Shown one piece after another: positions 8,122 through 17,614 of a stretch of 64,000 nt of DNA. How positions within the stretch are numbered: the first letter of the stretch is position 1; every line of letters starts with the position of its first letter. Made by a program: the position numbers and the translations under genes. Below the pieces are notes generated by a model. It did not search any database and was not told the origin of the DNA. It worked only from the letters and a program-made list of their open reading frames with translations. This DNA comes from Flavobacterium luteolum (GTDB lineage Bacteria > Bacteroidota > Bacteroidia > Flavobacteriales > Flavobacteriaceae): positions 4,574,501 to 4,638,500 of the forward strand of contig NZ_CP114286.1 of NCBI RefSeq assembly GCF_027111275.1, given 5' to 3'.

Positions 8122-9267
8122 ATGAAAAGTAAAATGACAAAACAGTTTTTTAAAAATAATAAAGCAATTGGCAGGATTGCAATTTTATTGATAATGATCT
8201 CCCTTTCTTCATGCGGAAAAAGCGGAGATGCACAAATGGCTCCTCCAAAGCCAGAAGTAGACTTTCTTCAGACCAATTCGGTTACAGGAGAAGTAGAAAA
8301 GAAATATCCAGGTACAGTCGAAGGTACTGTAAACGTAGATATAAAAGCTCAGGTTTCAGGATACCTTGAAGCTATTTATGTGAAAGAAGGAGACTATGTA
8401 ACCAAAGGACAATCTCTTTTTAAAATTAAAGGCGATGTTTATGCTGAACAAGTAAATAATAGTCGTGCAGCTTACAAAAGCGCTTTAGCAAATCAGGCGA
8501 ATGCGAAATTGGAAGTAGAGAAAATCAAACCTTTGGTTGAAGGAAAAGTTTTCTCAGACATGCAGTTAAAAACAGCTCAAGCCAATTACGAAGCCGCAAC
8601 AGCACAAGTAGCACAAGCAAAAGCCGCTTTAGGATCATCTCAGTTAAATGCCGATTTCTCTTTGATTAAAGCTCCTGTGAGCGGCTATATTAGCCGTATT
8701 CCAAACCGTATCGGAAATTTGGTTACGCCAAATGATGCTGTTCCGTTAACGACACTTTCAGAGATTAACAGCGTATTTGTTTATTTCTCTTTAACCGAAG
8801 CAGATTACTTGGCTTTTTCGAAAGATGCAAAAAACAATCAGACCGTAAGTTTAATTATGGCCGATGACAGCGAGTATGATCAAAAAGGAAAACTAGAAGT
8901 TGCCAGCGGAAACATCGATCGTGCAACAGGAACAATTGCCTTAAAAGCGATATTTCCAAACCCTAAAAAAGAATTGCGTTCTGGAGGTTCGGCAAGAATT
9001 GTCTTGAACAAAAGTTTATCATCTGTGATTACAGTTCCAATGGCGAGCGTAAAAGACATTCAAGATAAATTTTTTGTATTTATTCTGAAAGAAGGTAACA
9101 AAATAGCCATGGTTCCAATTGAAATCGCGGGAAGCGCTGGAGCAGATTATTTTGTAAAATCTGGTTTGAAAGCTGGAGATAAAGTGGCACTCAATAATAT
9201 TGATGTCCTTTATGATGGGATGGAAGTCGTTCCAAAAATCGCTGCTAAAAACACAAGCAGTAAATAA
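8122..9267 (+). CDS. RND efflux periplasmic adaptor (MFP) lipoprotein
   Basis: This 381-residue membrane-fusion protein links the RND pump to the outer-membrane channel. It has a lipoprotein signal ending in LSSC (Cys about residue 31), a biotinyl-lipoyl half motif (VDIKAQVSGYLEAIYVKEGD), an alpha-helical hairpin (about 105-165, rich in A/Q/K) and the return lipoyl motif ending near IKAPVSGYISR, then the beta-barrel domain. Start 8122 is used; an internal ATG at 8134 (M5) is possible. It is gene 1 of an operon with the RND pump 27 bp downstream. Confidence 0.94.
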   Translation: MKSKMTKQFFKNNKAIGRIAILLIMISLSSCGKSGDAQMAPPKPEVDFLQTNSVTGEVEKKYPGTVEGTVNVDIKAQVSGYLEAIYVKEGDYVTKGQSLFKIKGDVYAEQVNNSRAAYKSALANQANAKLEVEKIKPLVEGKVFSDMQLKTAQANYEAATAQVAQAKAALGSSQLNADFSLIKAPVSGYISRIPNRIGNLVTPNDAVPLTTLSEINSVFVYFSLTEADYLAFSKDAKNNQTVSLIMADDSEYDQKGKLEVASGNIDRATGTIALKAIFPNPKKELRSGGSARIVLNKSLSSVITVPMASVKDIQDKFFVFILKEGNKIAMVPIEIAGSAGADYFVKSGLKAGDKVALNNIDVLYDGMEVVPKIAAKNTSSK

Positions 9268-9294
9268 TTTTTCATTCAATAAAATAACATTTCC

Positions 9295-12200
9295 ATGTTA
9301 AAGAAAATAATAGACAGGCCAGTATTGGCCACAGTTATCTCTATTGTACTGGTTATACTGGGGATTATAGGTCTTACCAGATTATCGGTAACACGATTCC
9401 CAGATATTTCGCCACCAACTGTTATGGTAAGCGGTTCGTATCCGGGAGGAAATAGTGAAACCGTTATTCGTTCAGTAGTTACGCCTTTAGAAGAGCAGAT
9501 TAACGGAGTTGAAAATATGCAGTACATTAAATCTACTGCAAGTAATGACGGATCTTTTTCGATCAGCGTCATTTTTAAACAAGGTGTAGATCCAGATCAG
9601 GCTGCGGTAAACGTTCAAAATAGAGTTCAGCAAGCCACTCCAAAACTGCCTCAGGAAGTTATCCGAATGGGATTAACGACTTCGAAACAGCAAAATAGTA
9701 TGATTGTTATTTTCAATTTGTATACAGATGATAATAGCAAATACGACGAGCTGTTCCTGCAGAATTACGCCAATATCAATTTAGTGCCTCAAATGAAACG
9801 TGTTCCGGGAGTAGGACAGGTTCAGATTTTCGGGCAGAAAGATTATTCGATGCGAATCTGGCTAGATCCTCGTAAAATGGCGAATGCAGGTTTGGTTCCG
9901 TCAGATGTTACTCAGGCCATTGCAGAACAAAGTTTAGAATCGGCTCCAGGAAAATTGGGAGAAGAATCTTCAGCAGCTTTAGAATACGTAATTCGTTACA
10001 AAGGAAAAAAGAACAAGCCAGAACAATATGAAAATATTGTGGTTAAGAATGTCGGAAGCAATGTTTTAAGGCTAAAAGATGTAGCAAGAGTAGAATTTGG
10101 CTCGATTTCGTACAGCGGTGATAATAAATCGAATAGTAAAAATGCCGTTACAATGGCCATTTTACAAACTTCGGGTTCTAACGCCAATGACATCGAAATC
10201 GGAATCAACAAAGAAGTAGAACGATTATCTAAATCTTTTCCTCCGGGTATTAAATACGTCAACGTAATGAGTACCAAAGAAAGATTGGATGAAGCAACAG
10301 GACAGGTAAAATCGACCTTGTTAGAAGCCTTTATTCTAGTATTTATCGTAGTGTTTATTTTCCTTCAGGATTTTCGCTCGACGATTATTCCAGCAATTGC
10401 AGTTCCGGTTGCGATTGTGGGAACGTTTTTCTTCCTGCTGGTTTTCGGATTTACGATTAACATCTTAACGCTTTTTGCTTTAGTTCTAGCGATTGGAATT
10501 GTGGTCGATGATGCGATTGTAGTTGTCGAAGCGGTGCATAGTAAAATGGAAGAAGACGAAGGAATTTCAGCCAAAGAAGCAACACACAGTGCAATGGCAG
10601 AAATTACGGGAGCGGTAATTTCGATTACTCTGGTTATGTCAGCGGTATTTATTCCGATTGGATTTATGACAGGATCTTCAGGGATTTTCTACAAACAATT
10701 TGCTTATACATTGGCGATTGCTATTATCATTTCGGCTGTAAATGCCTTGACGCTTACGCCAGCATTATGTGCGCTTTTGCTAAAAAATCACGGACATAAG
10801 CATGGAGATAATAATGAACATAAAACAAGTTTTAAAGATCGTTTTTTCGTTGGATTCAATACAAGTTTCAACAATTTAACGGGAAGATATATCAAAGGTG
10901 TTCGTTTCTTAATTGGAAGAAAATGGCTTGCGGCAGGAGTGGTTACAGGAATTACTGCCATTGCGGTATATACCATGATGTCTACGCCAAAAAGTTTTGT
11001 GCCTCTTGAAGATGATGGTTTCATGGTATACAGTTTATCAATGCCGCCAGGAACGGCATTGGATCGTACGACGGCTGTAATTCAGAAATTAGAAAAAGAG
11101 TTGGCTCCAATAGAAGCGATTGACGTTAATACGAGTATTACAGGATTTAATATTTTGAGTAATAGTGCCAGTCCTGCTTATGGATTAGGTTTTATTAAAC
11201 TGAAACCAAAGAAAGACAGGGGAGCAGTTAAGGATATTGAAGAAATCATGAATATCGTAAGCGGAAAACTGGCAAAAATTAAAGAAGGTCAGATTATGGT
11301 TTTTAGAATGCCTCCGGTAGAAGGTTTTGGGGTAACGAGCGGTGCTGAGATTGTGTTGCAGGATAGAATGGCGAGAAGTCCAGAAACTTTAAAAGCCATG
11401 TCTGATAAAGTAATCGCAGAGATTATGAAACAGCCTGGAGTGCAATATGCCTATACGACTTTTAGAGCCGATTATCCGCAGTTGGAATTGGAAGTTGACG
11501 AAGACAAAGCGCGTCAAATGGGCGTAAATATCAAAGAGCTTTTAGGAAATATTCAAACGTATTTCGCAGGAGATCAGTCAGCTGACTTTTCGAGATTTGG
11601 TAAGTTTTACCGTGTGAATGTAAAAGCCGACGGTATTTTTAGAATGGATGAAGATGCGTTTAATGAAATTTTCGTTAGAAATGCTGATATGCAGATGGTT
11701 CCAGTAAAATCAATTGTGAAGTTCCACAAAGTGTACGGACCAGAGTCGGTAAACCGTTACAACCTTTATAATTCGGTAAACATTACAGCGATGGCATTAC
11801 CTGGTTACAGTAACGGACAAATTATGGAAAATCTGGAAAAGGTTTTAGACAAATTACCATCTGACTATACTTACGAATGGACTGGTTTAAGTCTTGAGGA
11901 AAAAGCAGGAGGAAGCCAGACAGTTGCCATTTTTGGGTTGTGTCTATTGTTTGTATTCTTCCTGCTTGCTGCTCAATACGAAAGTTATTTATTGCCACTT
12001 GCGGTATTGCTTTCTATTCCGACAGGAATTTTAGGAGCTTTTGCTGGAATTAAAGCGGTTGGTTTAGACAACAATATTTACGTGCAGGTCGGATTAATCA
12101 TGCTTGTCGGACTTTTGGCTAAAAATGCCATTTTGATTGTCGAATTTGCTTTGCAGAGACGTTTGGCAGGATTAACGATAGTTGAAGCCGCAATTGAAGG

Positions 12201-12453
12201 TTCAAGATCAAGGTTGCGACCAATTATCATGACTTCGCTAGCGTTTATTGTAGGTATGATTCCGCTGATGTTTGCTTCGGGAGGAACTGCAGTTGGTAAC
12301 CGATCTATCAGTGTGAGTGCGGCTGTCGGAATGTTTAGCGGTGTTGTACTGGGCGTTTTCGTGATTCCGTTGCTTTTCATTGTATTTCAATATTTACAGG
12401 AAAAAGTATCAAGAAAAAAGATCGCGACTCAAGTTCAAACGATAAAAGAATAA
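9295..12453 (+). CDS. RND multidrug efflux permease (HAE1 family)
   Basis: This 1052-residue inner-membrane proton/drug antiporter matches the full length of the AcrB/MexB family. It begins MLKKIIDRPVLATVISIVLV and has the duplicated arrangement of one plus five membrane helices around large periplasmic loops. The TM4 region contains VLAIGIVVDDAIVVVEAVH with the paired Asp residues of the proton relay, and the second half has LVGLLAKNAILIVEFA. The substrate cannot be deduced, but the HAE1 type points to hydrophobic or amphiphilic compounds rather than metals. It ends 2 bp before the outer-membrane factor gene. Confidence 0.96.
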   Translation: MLKKIIDRPVLATVISIVLVILGIIGLTRLSVTRFPDISPPTVMVSGSYPGGNSETVIRSVVTPLEEQINGVENMQYIKSTASNDGSFSISVIFKQGVDPDQAAVNVQNRVQQATPKLPQEVIRMGLTTSKQQNSMIVIFNLYTDDNSKYDELFLQNYANINLVPQMKRVPGVGQVQIFGQKDYSMRIWLDPRKMANAGLVPSDVTQAIAEQSLESAPGKLGEESSAALEYVIRYKGKKNKPEQYENIVVKNVGSNVLRLKDVARVEFGSISYSGDNKSNSKNAVTMAILQTSGSNANDIEIGINKEVERLSKSFPPGIKYVNVMSTKERLDEATGQVKSTLLEAFILVFIVVFIFLQDFRSTIIPAIAVPVAIVGTFFFLLVFGFTINILTLFALVLAIGIVVDDAIVVVEAVHSKMEEDEGISAKEATHSAMAEITGAVISITLVMSAVFIPIGFMTGSSGIFYKQFAYTLAIAIIISAVNALTLTPALCALLLKNHGHKHGDNNEHKTSFKDRFFVGFNTSFNNLTGRYIKGVRFLIGRKWLAAGVVTGITAIAVYTMMSTPKSFVPLEDDGFMVYSLSMPPGTALDRTTAVIQKLEKELAPIEAIDVNTSITGFNILSNSASPAYGLGFIKLKPKKDRGAVKDIEEIMNIVSGKLAKIKEGQIMVFRMPPVEGFGVTSGAEIVLQDRMARSPETLKAMSDKVIAEIMKQPGVQYAYTTFRADYPQLELEVDEDKARQMGVNIKELLGNIQTYFAGDQSADFSRFGKFYRVNVKADGIFRMDEDAFNEIFVRNADMQMVPVKSIVKFHKVYGPESVNRYNLYNSVNITAMALPGYSNGQIMENLEKVLDKLPSDYTYEWTGLSLEEKAGGSQTVAIFGLCLLFVFFLLAAQYESYLLPLAVLLSIPTGILGAFAGIKAVGLDNNIYVQVGLIMLVGLLAKNAILIVEFALQRRLAGLTIVEAAIEGSRSRLRPIIMTSLAFIVGMIPLMFASGGTAVGNRSISVSAAVGMFSGVVLGVFVIPLLFIVFQYLQEKVSRKKIATQVQTIKE

Positions 12454-12455
12454 TA

Positions 12456-13865
12456 ATGAAAACACTATATAAAATCGGAATTGTTTTATTTACCGGAGCG
12501 ATTATGACGTCGTGTGTGGTAGGAAAAAAATATTCCCGTACAGATTTAAATGCTCCAGACCAATTCCGCGAGGAAATCGCGGTAACTGGAGATACGGTTT
12601 TGCTTCCGTGGAAAAACTATTACAAAGATCCTCTTCTAGTCGCTTTGATTGAAAAGGCTTTGGTTAAAAATAATGAAGTTATCATTGCCATGAAAAGCAT
12701 GGATCAGCTTGACCTTAACTATAAACAAGCCAAATTGTCTCTAATGCCAACGCTTGATTTTGATGCAGGTGCAAGCCGCGCTTATCCATCAAAAAACTCA
12801 TTAAACGGATCTTTGAGCCAGCAGTTTATTGGTAAAGATTATATGGATGATTATAGTGCGAATCTTCGTCTTTCTTGGGAAGTAGATATTTGGGGAAAAG
12901 CAGCGATGCAGAAAAGAGATGCAAAAGCAGCTTATTTTGCTCAAAAAGAAAATCTTTCGGCATTAAAAACCCGAATTATTGTTCAGGTAGCGCAATCTTA
13001 CTATAATTTGTTAGGTTTAGACGAACAATTGAAAATTGCTGAGAAAAACATCGAGTTGAGCACCAATACTTTGAACATGATGCAATTACAGTATAAATCA
13101 GGTTCAATTAGTTCTTTGGCGGTAAATCAGACAGATGCTCAGAAGAAAACAGCTGAATTATTGGTGCCTTTAGCGAAAGCGAATATTGCGGTTCAAGAAA
13201 ATGCTTTGCAGATTTTGTGCGGAGAATATCCAGATAAGATTGAAAGAGCAGGAAACATTGATGCAGCCGAAGTTGCCGTTGTTTTTCCAGCAGGAATTCC
13301 TGCTTCGCTTTTAAGCAGAAGACCGGACGTAAAAGCCAGTGAATATGCCGTAATGTCTGCCAATGCTAAAACAGGATTGGCAAAAGCAACTATGTATCCG
13401 ACTTTAAGTTTGAATCCGTCAATTGGTGTTAATTCGTTTGAATTTGAAAACTGGTTTAATTTTCCAGGTTCTGTTACCAAAACGATTGCAGCCAACTTAG
13501 CGCAGCCAATTTTTAGAAAAAAAGCATTACGAACGGCTTACGAAGTGGCTGTTATTGAACAAGAAAAAGCGGTTGTACAATTCAAACAATCTTTTATAAC
13601 CGCAGTTGGAGAAGTAAGCGATGCTATGTCTAGGTTGAAATATGCTGATGAAAGAATTGTTTTAGCGAAAGATAAAGCAGAGTCGTTAGACAAAGCAACT
13701 TCGGATGCTTCTTTGCTTTACAAAAGCGGAATGGCGAATTACCTTGAAGTAATCGCTGCCCAGAACAGTTCACTTCAAAACGAATTGGATCTGGTAACAA
13801 TAAAACTCGAAAAGCTGAATGCAGCAATTAACCTGTACCGTGCTTTAGGAGGCGGAGTAGAGTAA
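12456..13865 (+). CDS. RND efflux outer-membrane lipoprotein (NodT/OprM family)
   Basis: This 469-residue TolC-like factor is expected to form the trimeric outer-membrane channel of the pump. It has a lipoprotein signal ending MTSC (Cys about 20), then two OEP repeats (about 60-245 and 275-465) with long helical stretches. Conserved pieces include LSWEVDIWGK, the turn after the first half, and LLSRRPDVKASEY. It lies 2 bp after the permease gene, and a hairpin at 13882-13919 ends the operon. Confidence 0.94.
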   Translation: MKTLYKIGIVLFTGAIMTSCVVGKKYSRTDLNAPDQFREEIAVTGDTVLLPWKNYYKDPLLVALIEKALVKNNEVIIAMKSMDQLDLNYKQAKLSLMPTLDFDAGASRAYPSKNSLNGSLSQQFIGKDYMDDYSANLRLSWEVDIWGKAAMQKRDAKAAYFAQKENLSALKTRIIVQVAQSYYNLLGLDEQLKIAEKNIELSTNTLNMMQLQYKSGSISSLAVNQTDAQKKTAELLVPLAKANIAVQENALQILCGEYPDKIERAGNIDAAEVAVVFPAGIPASLLSRRPDVKASEYAVMSANAKTGLAKATMYPTLSLNPSIGVNSFEFENWFNFPGSVTKTIAANLAQPIFRKKALRTAYEVAVIEQEKAVVQFKQSFITAVGEVSDAMSRLKYADERIVLAKDKAESLDKATSDASLLYKSGMANYLEVIAAQNSSLQNELDLVTIKLEKLNAAINLYRALGGGVE

Positions 13866-13881
13866 CACTTAATTTTTGATG

Positions 13882-13926
13882 ATTCACCATTTCTTTAAGC
13901 AATTATAGAGGTGGTGAATTTCTTTT
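13882..13926 (+). terminator. Hairpin terminator of RND operon
   Basis: ATTCACCA (13882-13889) pairs with TGGTGAAT (13912-13919) across a 22-nt loop and is followed by TCTTTTT. The large loop lowers certainty, but the position right after the efflux operon fits. Confidence 0.5.
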
Positions 13927-13946
13927 TGAATTGAATTTACTGATTT

Positions 13947-14729
13947 ATGGACAAAATTACTTTTACCCGATCAGAACTTTATGGTTTGGTTTGGAAATTT
14001 CCGATTCCACAGATTGCAAAACATTATGAAGTTTCCAGTATGGGAATTAAAAATGCGTGCGAAAAAATGAAGATTCCGCTACCAAAAAGCAGACATTGGG
14101 TTGGGCCAGAATATAAGAGAAAAATCATCCCACAGTTACCGTTAGATTTTGACGGAAGTAATGAGATTGCTATTTTTAAAAAGACTTACGAAATGCAACT
14201 TAGAGTTCCTTCTAAATCTACACCTTTACTTGATTTGACTCAAAGCATAAAAAATGACTCTCAAGCTCCTTTAACTATTGATGTAAAGCTCGATAAGTCA
14301 ATTGATATTATCACTTCGACTAAAGAGTATTGGGAAAGTAAAATTTTAAATGATGACGTTCTAGCCGATAAATTGGAGATTTTAGATTTGAGCGTTTCTA
14401 TCGAAAACCTGAATCGTGCCTTGCTGTTTATGAATGCTTTTATAAAACTGGTTCGATACCGTGGGCACGAATTTAGAAAAGGTCTCGACGGATTGGATAC
14501 TGTGGTTTTTAAAAACGGAATTGAAATAAAAGTAGATTTAAGAGAAGCACAAAAAAGACTAATCAAAAATGGTTTAAGAGAAACTTGGGGTTACTTTTTC
14601 ACAGGCGATTTTATTTTTAGAATTTCAAGAGGATCAAATAAAAAAGAATGGCGTGATGGAAAAATTAAGATTGAAAATAATCTTGCATTGATTATGGCTA
14701 AATTGGAGTTAATGGCTGCAGAAGATTAG
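13947..14729 (+). CDS. Hypothetical protein with N-terminal HTH-like motif
   Basis: This 260-residue protein opens with FTRSELYGLVWKFPIPQIAK followed by YEVSSMGIKNACEKMKIPLPKSRHW. That layout (ELY.LVW..P...A....S...i...C.k..iP.P..rhW) is shared by a family of bacterial proteins of unknown function, frequent in accessory regions, and looks like a helix-turn-helix. The C-terminal part (about 120-255) is alpha/beta and charged, with no recognised catalytic motif. No signal peptide or membrane segment is visible. It may bind DNA and regulate neighbours, but this is inferred only from the N-terminal pattern. Confidence 0.7.
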   Translation: MDKITFTRSELYGLVWKFPIPQIAKHYEVSSMGIKNACEKMKIPLPKSRHWVGPEYKRKIIPQLPLDFDGSNEIAIFKKTYEMQLRVPSKSTPLLDLTQSIKNDSQAPLTIDVKLDKSIDIITSTKEYWESKILNDDVLADKLEILDLSVSIENLNRALLFMNAFIKLVRYRGHEFRKGLDGLDTVVFKNGIEIKVDLREAQKRLIKNGLRETWGYFFTGDFIFRISRGSNKKEWRDGKIKIENNLALIMAKLELMAAED

Positions 14730-14764
14730 ATTTTTTATCTAAAATCCTTTGTTGTAGTAAATGT

Positions 14765-15388
14765 TTAAAATTTAGGAATATCACGTCTCGTATTAATTTC
14801 ATCAGTAAGTGTACGAATTTCTGAAGTGCTTTTTTCGCCCAATACATTTGTCAATTCCCAATAATCAATTTTTCCAATTAAGTGATAATCAATAAGCGTT
14901 TTCCTTACTTTTTGAAAGTCGTCAGAATTGATTAATTCAAAATTATATCTTTTTGATGTGCCGGATTCAAAATATATAATTACAAAGTTATTAGTGCCAT
15001 TTGAAAGTGCTGGCCCCAAATTTCCACTTGAAATATGAGCCAATCTCCCAACATAATCATCATTAGAGATTTTAATTTTTAGTATTTTTTCAATTGGATA
15101 AATTTCGTTACCCACAGTAATTGATTCCTTTTCAAATGATAAGTAGCCGTCAAGTATTCCTTTAAGGGGCTCAGTTTTATTTAAGTTATAGAATTTTAAA
15201 ATTACACCAAACATAAAGGTGCCAACGGTAAGCCAAATAAAAATTTCATCAATAAAGTTAGGCTCTAGGTTAAGAACTTCTTGTTTAAAAAGCATAACTC
15301 CACAACAAAAAAATAGTATTGAATATGTAATAATTTCTGGACTCCAATAAAATTTATTTGACTTTATATAGATTGAAAATTTTGGCAT
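14765..15388 (-). CDS. Hypothetical membrane protein, two transmembrane segments
   Basis: This 207-residue protein has two hydrophobic segments (about 16-35 and 48-66) and a soluble C-terminal domain (about 85-205) with IKISNDDYVGRLAHISSGNLGPALS and a Tyr-rich beta pattern, resembling a PH-like or bacterial beta domain without clear assignment. Its stop is 28 bp from the start side of nothing recognised; the nuclease-like gene lies 28 bp upstream on the same strand, so the two are probably co-transcribed. Function unknown. Confidence 0.65.
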   Translation of the reverse strand: MPKFSIYIKSNKFYWSPEIITYSILFFCCGVMLFKQEVLNLEPNFIDEIFIWLTVGTFMFGVILKFYNLNKTEPLKGILDGYLSFEKESITVGNEIYPIEKILKIKISNDDYVGRLAHISSGNLGPALSNGTNNFVIIYFESGTSKRYNFELINSDDFQKVRKTLIDYHLIGKIDYWELTNVLGEKSTSEIRTLTDEINTRRDIPKF

Positions 15389-15416
15389 ACGTTCTTACGT
15401 CTATTGTAAGCATTAT

Positions 15417-16142
15417 TTATTCGTTTAATAAAAAAATCTTCATATTGTAGCTTTTAAGTGTGATGTTCGGATTCGTAAGGACAGCTTTTTTTAACCCTTT
15501 GTCAATTTCACCAGCAATAATACAGCCTTTTAATATTTTGTCAGTAAATCTTTCAGAAAGCAAGCCTAAGTACATAGATATTTGTCCAAAAACTTTATAA
15601 TCAGCTAATCCTGATTTCAACTCAATGACTAGAAGAGAAGATTTATCTAAGCTTTCTAATAAAACATCAATTCTTTTGCCTTCGATATAATATTCGATAC
15701 CCTCATTATCACTTCCATATATTTCATAATTGGGAAATAGTTCCTGAATTTGATAAATGATAGAGTTTTTCAGATCTTTTTCATAGCTAAAATTTTGAAT
15801 TTTATCATTAATTAGTATCAGTTCTTTATCTTCAATGTTTTCTTCAACAATATTTGTTGTCTGAAATTCAGGATTCAATAAAAATCTATATAACGATTTA
15901 ATAGCTGCTCTGTTAGTGCCCTTTCCATAATTACCAAATTCAGAATATTTTCCAGTAGTTTCATAAAGTTTAACGTACTTTTCAAGTTGCTCTGGATTTT
16001 TTATTTCGTATAAATCAATTTCTAAATTCTCATTGTCTTTATAATGTCTATTTATTTTTATTATTGCAGTCTTATAATTATATGCTGTCTGTTGGCTTTT
16101 TCTTTCTATTTCTATTAGCCAATTTTCAAAAGTTTCTTTCAA
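15417..16142 (-). CDS. NucS/DUF91-like nuclease with recombinase-like N-terminus
   Basis: This 241-residue protein seems to have two parts. Residues 1-95 (FENWLIEIERKSQQTAYNYK ... GTNRAAIKSLYRFL) resemble the SAM-like core-binding domain of tyrosine recombinases. Residues 110-241 look like a PD-(D/E)XK fold close to NucS/DUF91: GKRIDVLLESLDKSSLLVIELKSG supplies the Asp and the E-x-K motif, and GQISMYLGLL is the following helix typical of that group. It would then cleave or bind DNA. There is no tyrosine-recombinase catalytic domain. It probably forms a unit with the downstream membrane protein. Confidence 0.65.
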   Translation of the reverse strand: MKETFENWLIEIERKSQQTAYNYKTAIIKINRHYKDNENLEIDLYEIKNPEQLEKYVKLYETTGKYSEFGNYGKGTNRAAIKSLYRFLLNPEFQTTNIVEENIEDKELILINDKIQNFSYEKDLKNSIIYQIQELFPNYEIYGSDNEGIEYYIEGKRIDVLLESLDKSSLLVIELKSGLADYKVFGQISMYLGLLSERFTDKILKGCIIAGEIDKGLKKAVLTNPNITLKSYNMKIFLLNE

Positions 16143-16320
16143 TGTTTTTAGTTTTAAATATTAATGTCAAATTGCGTGTGACAATTTATAGGACAAATGG
16201 AATCTGATCTATAAAATAAAAATAAAGCTTATAAGTCTGACAGTATTCAATTTTTTATAATTATTCAAATATAAAATAATTTCCTATAAAAAATTAAAAG
16301 CGACTCATTACTCCAAACAA

Positions 16321-16350
16321 AAAAAGCCATCCCATTCAGGACAGCTTTTT
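16321..16350 (-). terminator. Putative terminator of dioxygenase gene
   Basis: AAAAAGC (16321-16327) pairs with GCTTTTT (16344-16350), with further ATCC/GGA pairing inside. Read on the minus strand it ends in a U run, 47 bp past the dioxygenase stop codon. Confidence 0.55.
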
Positions 16351-16396
16351 CAAATAGTTGTGTTGCGGTTTAAAACAAACCGGCTTAGTTTTTAAA

Positions 16397-17335
16397 TTAA
16401 TTAATTTTAACCAAATGAGCTTCAATAGCAGCTCTTTGAGGTTCATATTGAGCAGGAAGTTTTAAGTTCTGACCTAATTCTTCTAAGCTTTCGTCTACAG
16501 TAAACCCAGGATTATCAGTTGCAATTTCGAACAAAACGCCTCCTGGTTCTCTAAAATATAGAGAATGGAAATACTGTCTGTCAATTTGTGGTGTAATAGA
16601 CAATCCGTAATCTTCGATTTTTTCTCTGAATTTCATCAAAATTTCATCATTTGGAACACGGAATGCTACGTGATGAACAGTTCCGTTTGCATTTAAACCA
16701 CGTTTTTCCTCTGGTAATTCTACCAAGTCAACAATGGCAGCGTTTTCTACAGCATCTGTTGCGTAACGGTAACGATTTACTTCCTGATCGATTAATTTGT
16801 AACCGAATATGTCTGTTAAGATTGCAGCGGTTGCTTTGATATTATTTAAAGTCAAAGTAATGTTATGAAAACCTTTTGTAGCTACATCTGCTTTTACTTC
16901 GTCAGTTTCCCAAGCTTTTCGGTTATCGTCTGTTTTAGATTCGATTAACTCTAATTTTAGTCCGTCTGGATCTAGGAAAGTCAGATATTTTTCTCCGAAC
17001 TTTTCAGCAGGTTTGTTGTAAATTACATTGTATTTTTCAAAACGTTTTTGCCAGAAATCTAAGCTTCCTTTTGGAACAGAATAACCAATTTCAGTTGCCA
17101 TTCCAGAACCTTTTCTTCCTTGTTGGATTCCTTCTCCCCAAGGGAAAAAAGTTAAAATTGTTCCAGCGCTTCCTACTTCGTCACCAAAGTAAAAATGGTA
17201 CGTTCCAGGATCGTCAAAGTTTACTGTTTTTTTGATGAATCTTAATCCTAAAACTTTTGAATAAAAGTCAAAATTGCGTTTAGCGTCACCTGCGATTGCA
17301 GTAATATGGTGTAAGCCTAATATTTTATTTTCCAT
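16397..17335 (-). CDS. Ring-cleaving dioxygenase, VOC/glyoxalase family (MhqO-like)
   Basis: This 312-residue protein has two tandem VOC modules (about 5-130 and 150-290). Candidate metal ligands of the extradiol type are visible: His in LGLHHITAI, His in GTVHHVAFRV and Glu in GVLFEIATD. Proteins of this form (MhqO of Bacillus) are proposed to open the ring of hydroquinone-like compounds and are induced by quinone or thiol stress. It is monocistronic, with a terminator downstream and its own promoter carrying the TTAACCTAGATTAA box. The MhqD-like hydrolase and cupin genes lie just upstream on the same strand, strengthening the quinone-detoxification reading. Confidence 0.88.
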   Translation of the reverse strand: MENKILGLHHITAIAGDAKRNFDFYSKVLGLRFIKKTVNFDDPGTYHFYFGDEVGSAGTILTFFPWGEGIQQGRKGSGMATEIGYSVPKGSLDFWQKRFEKYNVIYNKPAEKFGEKYLTFLDPDGLKLELIESKTDDNRKAWETDEVKADVATKGFHNITLTLNNIKATAAILTDIFGYKLIDQEVNRYRYATDAVENAAIVDLVELPEEKRGLNANGTVHHVAFRVPNDEILMKFREKIEDYGLSITPQIDRQYFHSLYFREPGGVLFEIATDNPGFTVDESLEELGQNLKLPAQYEPQRAAIEAHLVKIN

Positions 17336-17374
17336 GGTATTTGTTATATTAAATTGTTGTTTGATTTTCTTTTA

Positions 17375-17419
17375 CAAATTTACGTCCGTTATGCTTCTGC
17401 ATCGATTAACCTAGATTAA
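17375..17419 (-). promoter_or_regulatory. Promoter with TTAAyCTAGATTAA operator, dioxygenase
   Basis: On the minus strand TAAATTTG (17382-17375) fits the TAnnTTTG -7 box. The 14-bp near-palindrome TTAACCTAGATTAA (17406-17419) lies exactly 23 bp upstream of it. Its centre falls near -42, a typical activator position, and no good -33 box is visible. The same arrangement with a perfect palindrome is at 27246-27290. Confidence 0.65.
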
Positions 17420-17529
17420 GAAATGAAATATGGTACGTTTTTAAATTTTTTAAAGAATAACCAAATCCTATTCCATTTGATTAAACGCTTTGTTTTCAAG
17501 GTTTTTATGAAAAAATCAATTTGATATTA

Positions 17530-17543
17530 CACGATATATCGTG
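17530..17543. promoter_or_regulatory. 14-bp perfect palindrome, possible operator
   Basis: CACGATATATCGTG is a perfect palindrome about 195 bp upstream of the dioxygenase ATG, in the 482-bp gap 17336-17817. It could bind a dimeric regulator; no partner copy was noticed in the window. Confidence 0.3.
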
Positions 17544-17614
17544 ATTTTAAGAATGGGGAATGTATATTTAGAGAATCAATAAAAAAAGAAAATTTTTAAG
17601 ATTGATATTTTTCA

